This document shows positions 9,366 through 17,785 of a stretch of 64,000 bases of DNA, piece after piece. Source of the stretch: Zygnema cylindricum (Eukaryota; Streptophyta; Zygnematophyceae; Zygnematales; Zygnemataceae); NCBI GenBank assembly GCA_037447655.1, contig JBBHKE010001182.1, positions 408,130-472,129 on the forward strand, given 5' to 3'. The translations under genes and the position numbers were made by a program. Numbering within the stretch: position 1 is the stretch's first letter; every line of letters begins with the position of its first letter. The notes below the pieces were generated by a model, which had not been told where the DNA came from, ran no database searches, and saw only the letters and a list, made by a program, of their open reading frames with translations.

Positions 9366-10009
9366 CCTCCTTCCCTCCCTCCTTCACTCCCTCCCTTTAT
9401 TTACATAAAATTATGTGCTTTTATTTACATGTGGTTGGCTCAGTTATGTTACCGTAAACCTTGGCCAGCCGTGTGAAATGTTGATTTCATTATGACGGTC
9501 GACGTTCGCAAGCGTGGGAAAATTTTAACCGTTTTTTAACAATATTTTGAAAGTCAAAACTGTTAAACTAATTGACCATCAAATCTAAACTCAACGGTAT
9601 ACCGTGAATCGCTATTAGCGTTCATAACGCTAATTCGGCGCCCCCAAATTTTGACTCAAATTCTTAATTAGAGTGAATAATTATAAAAAGTTTTTAACGT
9701 TATTTTAGGGACTACGGTTATCAAGGTAAATAACTGTAATATAGAAGTGGCAAGATAAATTAAAAAGCACGATGGCAACCCATTTGAGTCCGAGGGTACT
9801 AAAAGGGTGGCATGGCCAAAACTGAAAATCTACAATTAAATACAAATAGAACGATAGGAACACAAAAAAAAAAACGGAAACAATCAACAAGGAAAATAAA
9901 AGCACCCAAACTCAAAATGAAAAGCACGCCAACTGACAAAACCAAACCTACAACCCCAACCCCAAATCAATTAAATATCTACAAAAAGCAACCCCGTAAG
10001 TCCCCCTAG
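9366..10009. other. Non-coding: CT microsatellite and half a MITE
   Basis: It opens with a (CCCT)n-like tract (about 9359-9408). Near 9591 the left end of the TA-flanked MITE family (ATACCGTGAATCGCTATTAGCG, TAATTCGGCGCCCC) is recognisable, without its right end. The rest is AT-rich with an A-run near 9864. No gene is visible. Confidence 0.5.
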
Positions 10010-11849
10010 CCTGGGGGAGCACATTGAGGGAGTTCCAAAACACGGCGACAATCCATAACCCCAATAGCCGATCTGAGGATAATGGAAGCCTGCATTCGCT
10101 GTAAAACCACCGATAAGCGTTGACGATTAAAAGAAGTAAGGACTGAACGAGGAGGGCTCCCAGGTCCTCGACGCTCGAAAGCACGTCAAGCACAAGTAGG
10201 GAGAAACTCGTCTAGCGCAACACCCAAACATCTAAAGATCTCGACGGCCATCCGAATAAAGTCATCCATAAGGTCTCAGTGGGCATAATCACACTCTTTC
10301 GCCTTAGCGGCATCACGAGCTACCACCCCAACATGTCGAGCAGCTTGACCAACAACTATAGCTGAAGTAGGGTTCGCCAACAGGTCGAGCCGCCTGAGCA
10401 ACAACTGTAGCTGAAGTAGGGTTCGCCAGAACAATATCACCAAAGATGCGACGGGCACCATCAAGCAAAACAACATCGATCCGACGGGAGGGAATAATAT
10501 GAGAAACCTCTCGACGCATAGAAGAGCCCCCTTACGAAGACATAGTCGCAACGGCGTCGTGAATAGTGTCGTGAGCCTGGATCAAATCTCCCCCATGGGA
10601 GCAACGAAGCAAATGCACACCACCGAGCCCCAAGACACGACCACATGCACAAACAAGAGAGCCAAGTAAAGGAGGATAGGGGAGTCCAAGGCGAAACCGG
10701 AGGGCGGTGGTGTATTAAGCAAGTGAAAATCGAAGAGTGGACAAAATAGGTGTGGCGAAAAGCGAAGACCCAAAACCAGGTCCACCACAAGAGAGAAGAC
10801 GGGCAAGCGAAGAATCAGAGGAGAAACGCCTTGAGAAGGTCGAATTTAATGGCGGCGACAACCCGATCGGAAATCGATTCGTGGACACGCTCAACAAATT
10901 TTGTATTAAGGGTGGAGAAAATCGGCACATCCACTAGGGCATGGGGAGGAAGAGAACGTGACGCGTCCAATAGAGATCGTTGGAAGGTGAACGCACCGTT
11001 TAAAACCCGGGGGACAACAGTAGTTAGAACAGGGGGTGTCCCCAACCAAGAAACGCGAAACTAAGTAGTGGCAATAAGACACCAACTTCCCAAATAGGCA
11101 GCGCGAGCAACACGAGCAGTCAATAATAGACCAAATCCCCCAGTAGAGGCAGGGTGGGATGCCCGAATAAGAACCGATGGCCCACAGTCGCGATCAAATG
11201 CCCCACGACCTAACGGAGTGTTGAGAACGTCCATGAGGCGATCCTCAAAAGCCGAGAGAGAGGAGACAAACGTCGAGGTAGGAGGGGAAGTACGAGTAAG
11301 GTAAGAAGGGCGGTGGGGAAAACACTTGGTTAACATAGCAAAAGCAACTTGGGGATCGGGAAGGTGAGGAAGGTCGTCGACTTCGGCCTGATCTGTCTGT
11401 AAAGCATCATGAAGGTATTGGGTCACGAAAGTATCCGAACCAAGGGGGCAACCAAGCACACGAATGCCATCGGAGGGAGAAGGGGTTTGACAACCACAAG
11501 TGGGAGTAAAGGAACATGGAATAGCCTGAGGAGACAAAATAAAATACGACGGATGGACTAAAAGGTTGAGTGCGGCTAAACGTTCCTTGAAAAAATCATA
11601 TGCCAACATGACTTTTTCTATGGGCCCAATAATGTGCGTATCATCTGCAACCGAAGGGAAAAGGCAAGAAGGGAAGGCAGCTGGAGAGGCACGAAGGACC
11701 CGATAATGGGCAAGGGCGAACAAAGGTCCGCCGAGAGGGTCGCCGTACGAGATAGGAATGAGATCACCATCGGCCGAGAAGGAAAGGCTGCTTGTCAAAG
11801 AATAAAAATCCCTCACAAAGGGGAATACTTGGACACTCGGAGATGGAGC
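10010..11849 (-). pseudogene. Non-LTR-type reverse transcriptase, C-terminal half, with endonuclease-like domain
   Basis: The minus strand encodes GDPLGGPLFALAHYR, then VADDTHIIGP (variant of the RT catalytic FADD box, about 11640), then a thumb/connection region (11816-11061). Further on, in shifted frames, come REVSHIIPSRRIDVVLLDG and DIVLANPTS (about 10519-10400) and KAKECDY (near 10280). These look like the PD-(D/E)XK endonuclease found C-terminal to RT in some elements. The last recognisable part is FNRQRLSVVLQRMQASIILRSA (about 10125-10060). A tandem duplication of about 60 bp near 10360-10425 contributes to the frame breaks. The missing N-terminal half is at 24245-24834. Confidence 0.7.
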
Positions 11850-12851
11850 TGCAATTCAGTGTCCTCCATTGGACTACAAAATTCCAAGAAGCCTCTAGAT
11901 AGTTTTTAACTAACCCACTTTCAATGGCAACCACTGCTGCCCAAGCAAACAAGTTGAAAATCTGACTGCACCCTTGTGCAGCGGGTGCAGCCTAGACTCC
12001 TCTGAGTCTGTAGGAAAAAAAATCTTTGAAACTGCCCAACCAGGCGATTAGTTATAGTGTGGCAAAGATGCCAATATATAGAAACTCTCAAAGAGAGAGA
12101 AGACCATCTACCAGATTTTTCTAAGTCCTAGCTCCCTCTCACAATCCCTATCTACTGACTGTACGAACCAATCCGATACTGTACAGTACAAGAAAGTACT
12201 ACTGCCGATGTACTTTTTGTACGACCTTTGTACGACAAGGCCATTAAGCGGACGCGTGTCCACTTTTCACTCGTCCGTACGTTTTTCGGAATTCCCGCCA
12301 CCGAATATTATCTCTCCACGTGGCACCAGGTCATGCCACGTCACAAAATGCCAATGTGACCATTCCACGATCTCGACGATGATGTGCGCCGTTGGATAGA
12401 ATTTAGTATTTGATCTCAACCGTTGAAACAAATGTGTGATTCATTTGTTTCGTGCGGAATCATATATGTACTTTATTTAACTCGTTCTATGTATCTATGT
12501 TTGTATTTTCGTTTATCGAAATAGCTACCGTAACATTGTTTAAATATTTATCAAACCCTATATCACTGGTTAGAGCAAATGGCTATGCCATGCTCTACCG
12601 GTCGGAGGTTCGAGTCCTGCCGGACTCAACCTTTTGTTGAGAGTGACTTAGGTCACTCTTATATTGCACAGGTGGAGCTGAGGCAGCCATGGCTCCACTA
12701 CTCTCTCTCTCTCTCTCTCTCTTTCAGTGACTAGATTAAGTATGGGGGATGGGGAGAGAGAGGTGGAGGCTGACTGCTTTCGCTCTCTTTTCTATTGATA
12801 TATTTAGACCTAGAAAATACTTATATTAAATATTTTTAGTTATTTTCAACA
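11850..12851 (-). repeat. Solo family C LTR (LTR b) with mismatched flanks
   Basis: On the plus strand it reads TGCAATTC...TTTTCAACA, 1002 bp. It is flanked by GGAGC on the left (11845-11849) and TCTCG on the right (12852-12856). GGAGC also flanks LTR c (24240-24244) and TCTCG flanks LTR a (2263-2267). No polypurine tract or primer-binding site adjoins it, so it is a solo LTR. It contains the stem-loop, tRNA-like unit, GTAC cluster and hairpin leader. Confidence 0.9.
12563..12646 (+). ncRNA. tRNA-like Pol III unit in LTR b
   Basis: A-box-like CACTGGTTAGAGC, B box GGTTCGAGTCC (12607-12617) and TTTT at about 12642. The bases upstream of the A box, where the acceptor stem would be, are partly deleted relative to the copies at 5652 and 23951. 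Confidence 0.5.
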
Positions 12852-12856
12852 TCTCG

Positions 12857-13187
12857 ACTTGTAGTTCTCGTTTTGTTCCAATTTGTTTATTGTTTCTGTG
12901 CTTGTTGTTACTTTTAATGTATTTTACAGGCTTGCCCTTCTTTGCATGTTAGGTGTTTTCACATTGTTTTGCCTTTTTATTCGCTTATACCCTGATTTTG
13001 TTTCTCTGTGTAGTTTTGGCCATTCGTTTTTCTCTCCCGTACCTAGGTGGCTTTCTATCGTGCTTTCTTACTAAAGTAGTTGTGACCTTCATATGAATGA
13101 TGGCAATCGCCCCGGTGGTTTGCCATCGTGTTTTTTCATTAAAGTCGTTATGAACCTCGTGCGAAAGATGACTATCGCCCCGCTGGT
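12857..13187 (+). repeat. T-rich flank with two units of a ~68-bp tandem repeat
   Basis: After T-rich DNA, two units (from about 13042 and 13112) share GGTGG.TT..ATCGTG, a T-rich segment, AA(A)GT.GTT.TGA, and end in ATCGCCCC. A third, more diverged unit resumes at 13640 beyond a hAT MITE. No coding function is seen. Confidence 0.55.
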
Positions 13188-13639
13188 CAGAGGTAGCAAA
13201 AGTCAAAAATTTAGATGCCCCAAACCGACATTTTTTTTTTTAAATCTAAACACCTGATAGCCGACTGGGTTATGTCACTCTCCTAAATAGTTACACGTTA
13301 CCCGATGAGTGTTTACGAAAATAAAAGTTAAAAGAGACTCGATTTTTGGCGACAACCTGTACCCGAATAAGTACAATATTATTAGTACATTTCCCATATA
13401 CCTTCCACGATACCAAGAGTACAAAGTACAATAATGTTGGATAGCATGGACAGTACAAAACCTTCAATTATTTTCGTTTTTTGCTTACCCGACTGTACCC
13501 GTTTTATTTTTTTTATTTGTGAAAAACCCGCCCGAATCAGGCCGGCCCCTAATATTTGGCACCCGAATCCGTTCCGGATCCGAGGCAAGCGTTCGGGTAA
13601 CGGTCGGGTGCGGATTCTGGTACCCGATTGAGAACTCTG
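13188..13639. mobile_element. hAT-type MITE with 8-bp target duplication
   Basis: The insert starts CAGAGGTAGC and ends GAACTCTG, giving short inverted ends CAGAG/CTCTG typical of hAT elements. It is flanked by CCGCTGGT at 13180-13187 and 13640-13647, a perfect 8-bp duplication within the tandem array. The interior has GGGTACCCGA-type palindromic words (13560-13628) and no transposase, so it is non-autonomous. Confidence 0.85.
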
Positions 13640-14324
13640 CCGCTGGTTCGCCATCTTGCTTTCTCAATATAGTCGTTCCAACTCCAATACGAATGATTGA
13701 TATAGCCCCGTGAAATCAAACGTTAACACTGTTGTATTGGCGATCCACGGTAAACTGTTCTGTCATAAATCTGCATGTCACCCTGGAATGCCGTACCGTT
13801 GAGACTGGAAAAGTTGGAAGGTAGGCCATAAACAAATGTCAGCCACACTATCTAGCTATTGTTTGTCCTAAAAAGCACAGTACACCTATCTAGCCCAAAG
13901 TACTTCGGTCTTTTATCTGGTCCGTCCCTCCGTCTCTACCAATCACGTGTCCGTACGACCATCCTGGTCTCCTGCCAATCTGTCGCTTTATGAAGCAGGC
14001 CTGTACCAGATTTACGATGAATCCAAACGTCAAAGTCTTCACAATTTCTCAAAGTCATCACAATTTTGGCAGAAGATTACATCATTGTATGGTGTACTAT
14101 TTTGTTTTGCGCTCAAGACTGTACCGGACTTTGCTCACTATGCTATTTAGAATTTTAGACTGTTGTTGTTAGACTGCAGGAGCTGGTCAGGAAACTGCCT
14201 CATGGAGTAAGAGCAGGGAGATATTGCTGGCGGCAATTGGTAGGTCAGTGAAACGTGGTGACTTGCAGTGAGTTAATTTGAAGTGAGTTTGTTGGTTTTT
14301 AGGTCTTTTTGAACTTGTGTGTCC
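13640..14324. other. Third repeat unit, then intergenic DNA
   Basis: The third 68-bp-type unit runs to about 13710. From there to 14324 I see no gene; the open frames at 13947-14172 overlap each other and match nothing I recognise. Confidence 0.5.
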
Positions 14325-15690
14325 CAAAATATATTTGCCTCCCCTAAATCTTTCATGTCAAATCTGCTTCTAAGGACTTTCTTTAACCTATTGATCTTTT
14401 CCAAAGATTTACTTAAAACCAGCAAATCATCCACATAAATTGCAATAAAGATCACACCATCCTCATCTTCAAACATATAGATAGAATTGTCTGAGCTGAT
14501 CTGGATATATCCCAGACCAGTGAGAAACTCATCTAGTTTGTTATTCCACTGTCGGGGAGCTTGCTTAAGTCCATATAAGGACTTTATGAGTCTGCACACT
14601 TTGCTCTCTTCCCCAACCTGCACAAACCCCTCTGGTTGCCACATGAAGATTTCTTCCTTTAACTCACCATTGAGGAAGGCGGTCTTAATATCCATCTCAT
14701 GGATTTCCATGTCTTCTGCTGCTACTAGACTGAGGAAAATCCTTACTAATGGGAAACGAACAACTGGAGCAAATGTCTCCTCATAGTCAATCCCCTCCTT
14801 TTGGGTAAACCCCTTTGCTACCAACCGAGCCTTATATCTTTCAATGGTATTATCTAGGTTCATTTTTAGCTTGAATACCCACTTACATCCAATAGATTTT
14901 GTGTCTGGAGAACAATCCGTTAGCTCCCAAGTATTTGCTTCCATGATCGAAGCCATCTCATAATTTATAGCTCTAATCCATCTGTCATTTTCTGGGTTGT
15001 TTACTGCCTCCAAGAATGACTGAGGCTCATCAGGATGAGATAGCTTAATTACCTTGTGAGCAGCCTGTTTCTCTTGTATCCTTTTGCTGCTCCTTCTCCC
15101 CCCTTAAAACTCTGACGCTGGAATAGATGGAAGTCTACGGTTTCTCCTTACTATCTCATTCCCTCCCCAATCCATGGAAGATGATTCCGGTTCCTCCTCT
15201 TCTGTCTTCTCAAAGTCCATAGGAATATGTGACGTAACTCTCCTGTATCTTCGATCTCCCTTGAATTTGCAATCATTGTCACACTCATGTCTTTTCGGGA
15301 AAAACAGAGTTCTCCTCACTTTCAGACTTAAACCTGATTCTTATCTTCTTGGTATATTTGAAGGGGTCAATTGACTTTCCTTCATCCATGACAACTAGAT
15401 GTTTGACGAGAATGATATTTTTCTTTGCTTAGTCATAGACTCTATATCCCATGACATCTTCATCATATCCCACAAAATATCCAGGTTTTCCCTTAGCATC
15501 AAGTTTCCAGTTTTTCTTATCCGTATCTAGACTGTAAACTTGGCTACCGAATACTTTAAGGTGAGAGATATCAGGTTTCCTTCCAGCCCATCTCTCATAA
15601 GGTGGCAAACCTTTGACTTATGAGGTAAGGACTCTATTCTTAATGTAGTTGGCACAGTTCATGGCTTCTGCCCAAAATCTCTTAATGGTT
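14325..15690 (-). pseudogene. Family C pol fragment: RT and end of integrase
   Basis: The minus strand encodes copia RT from WELTDCSPDTKSIGCKWVFK through RYKARLVAKGFTQKEGIDYEETFAPVVR, MDIKTAFLNGEL, YGLKQAPRQW and YVDDLLVLSKS (catalytic Asp pair), in one 246-residue frame (15013-14273). Above it are integrase C-terminal pieces (RFWAEAMNCANY near 15680). Coding homology ends near 14325, exactly where the intervening block begins. Element B interrupts it at about 15690. The region is nearly identical to 25740-27105. Confidence 0.85.
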
Positions 15691-15735
15691 ATTTTAGTAT
15701 CTTCTAGGTTTTGCAAAATGCAGAAAAGAAGCCGA

Positions 15736-15821
15736 GGCAGTCTGCCTCTAACTTCTCTCTTCAGCTCCCACACTTGTCGCAATCACTAAAGGTTGAAGAG
15801 GGAGCTAGAGCCATGGCTGCC
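15736..15821 (+). other. Conserved U3 stem-loop of family B
   Basis: Arms GGCAGTC (15736-15742) and GGCTGCC (15815-15821) pair with one wobble; inside, CTCTCTTC pairs with GAAGAGGGAG and CTCTA with TAGAG. The loop CCCACACTTGTCG...ATCACTAAAGG (15767-15792) is nearly the loop of families A, C and E although the inner arms have different bases. Confidence 0.65.
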
Positions 15822-15867
15822 TATGCTGATTAGAGATAGAGTTACGCGTGTTAGATTTTGGTAGATT

Positions 15868-15960
15868 CACCAAAATAGAACTTGATGGATCCAGGATTTG
15901 AACCTGGTACCTGCGGTTCATTATAGTAGCCGGTAGCCTTAGCTAATTAGTCTGATATCA
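15868..15960 (-). ncRNA. tRNA-like Pol III unit, antisense to family B LTR
   Basis: On the minus strand TAATTAGCTAAGGC (A-box-like) is followed by the B box GGTTCAAATCC (complement of 15894-15904) in a perfect 5-bp T-stem CCAGG...CCTGG, then TTTT (complement of about 15871-15874). It is the best T-arm of the set. The acceptor arm pairs only partly. A copy lies at 27282-27374. Confidence 0.6.
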
Positions 15961-16404
15961 AGGTTGAGGATATAGGGTTTGATATTTATTTAAATGTTAA
16001 CATTTAGGTTATTTAATTTAACGGGATATTTAGACATAGACACAGTTTGTAAAGTACGGCGTACGGAACATCCGAAACGGATACTGCGCAGTTTGTAATC
16101 CGGCTTAATCGGGCGGCCACGAAGGATGCCGAGATCACGGAATAGCTTTTCGGCGACTTGCGGTTGACGTCACATCGATTGCCACGTGGCAAAATCACAT
16201 TGGATTACGACATCTCCGGGGATTCTAGGAACGAATCCAAAAATGACATGTGTCCACTTGTTGGCCATGTCGTACAATGGTCGTACATAAAGTACATCGT
16301 CACCTGTACCTTTATGTACGATACACTATTATTATTGGTGTCGTACTTCAGTAGATAGAGTTTTAGAGAGAGATAGGACTTAGAAAAATTTGATAGATTG
16401 GACC

Positions 16405-16561
16405 CTCTCTCCCAGAGAGCTTCTGTACAAAAGGTCAACTTTGACCTTTCATAACTTACTGCTCAGGGGAGCAAATTCAGAGATTCTTTTTGCTATAGAC
16501 TAGGGGAGTCTTGTCTTTACAAGGGTAAAGGTGGTTAGAGTTTTTTACTGCCAGGGTGGCA
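16405..16561 (+). promoter_or_regulatory. Tandem hairpin leader, family B
   Basis: Hairpins in order: CTCT...AGAG (16405-16419), GGTCAA-CT-TTGACC (16433-16446), TGCTC-AGGG-GAGCA (16460-16473), GACT-AGGG-AGTC (16498-16510, one C lost; intact at 27912-27925), CTTTAC-AAGG-GTAAAG (16515-16530) and TGCC-AGGG-TGGCA (16549-16561). It is the same series as at 4654-4810 with compensated changes. Confidence 0.75.
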
Positions 16562-16635
16562 GTTATTCTTTCTGAAAGACAAACGGGTCAGGGTTATTTT
16601 AGAGGATTAGTGTGAGCTACCTACTCTGAGGTCCT

Positions 16636-17785
16636 ATGGAGGTCTCAGAGTTACAGGTTATGGGACCACCATCTAGGGTACCCATATTCAATTGAGGTGG
16701 TTTCATATACTGGGAAAGTATGATGAAAGGAGCTCTATGTGAGAAACGGTTTTGGGGAATAGTGAGTGGACGGGTGAGACGTCCATCTAGTCTTGGGATA
16801 CCTCCAGGGTTTACAGGAGGCAGATTCACTAGAGATGCAGATTCATCTTCAACAGAGGAGACAAAGGAAGGAGAGGTGGTGGACAAAGGAAAAGAGAAAG
16901 AGACGGTCACACCAATAGCAACCGGTTCGGCATTCATGTCACCTATTCCGAGGAACGAGGAGAATGATATCGATACGTGGGACTTCAACAATATGGCGGC
17001 TAAGCACTTCATCCTCCACCATCTTCCTCAAGCGCTTGCATCTCCCCATTTGCAGGTAGAGAGGGCATCCGATCTTTGGATGGCTTTCATAGAGATGTAT
17101 CGAAGTGGTACGATTCAGCAACAACAGTTGGCTGATCAGAAAATTAAGGAGTATGTATACAAAGGGTGGAAGATGTTAGATTTTTGCAATGAGCTTGCTA
17201 CACTTTTCATGGAACTAGAACGTGCTGGAAAAGTATTTAGTGAAAAGGAAAAGGTTAACTGTTTACTGATGAAGTTACCCGAGGAGTTCGACAACATAGT
17301 CAACCGTGTACAGGACTTGGCGGACTCAAGGTGGATTTGGAATTTAGTGGTAAGGATGATTCTCGTTCGGGAGAATACAATTGGGATCCGAGGGGGAGGA
17401 AAGAGTGGCAAGCTTTGGCAGCCGGGACCGGTTGGAGAAACAATGATTCCAGAAAACAAGTTGGAAATTATCGAGGGGAGGGGCAGAAAAATGAGACCGA
17501 GGAGTTCGGGCCAAGGACTCCCAAGGGATTGTGCCAATTTGTAAGAAACCCGGGCACTATATGGTTGAATGCACTAAGTTAACCGAGATGCGGTTAAAGG
17601 AGGGCCGGACTGGTGGACCCCCGAGAGGAAAGAAAAAGGCCCTTGTGACACAGGTACATGAGGCGGAATCTGAGGACGAGGACGATGAACTCCTATTGGA
17701 TGAGGAGTTGGAAGCGAAAAACGAGGTAGAAATTCCACGAAAGCAGAAATGTGCTTTCGGTGGATTGAAAGGTGAAGAAGGCTAG
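16636..17785 (+). pseudogene. Element B gag
   Basis: ATG 16636 lies in the loop of the hairpin 16624-16650 and gives MEVSELQVMGPPSRVP. A GGA-to-TGA stop follows at about 16692; the copy at 28051 is open there. The core includes AAKHFILHHLPQALASPHL, IEMYRSGTIQQQQLADQ and MKLPEEFDNIVNRVQD. A frameshift near 17520 precedes the CCHC knuckle CKKPGHYMVEC (about 17533-17566). It ends at CAFGG just before the protease. Confidence 0.85.

Larger units (their letters stand above)
15691..16655 (+). repeat. 5' LTR of element B
   Basis: It ends TTACA at 16655, followed by GGTTATGGGACCACC. The start is truncated; family B LTRs should begin TGTAGAAATT as at 20957. The GTAC module is at 16269-16298, the hairpin leader at 16405-16561, and the AUG hairpin at 16624-16650. 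A near-identical copy is at 27105-28070. Confidence 0.8.

Noticed and set aside
11850-12851. The 3' LTR of a second full C element
   Set aside because: Neither a polypurine tract nor a primer-binding site adjoins it, and its flanks match those of LTR c (left) and LTR a (right).
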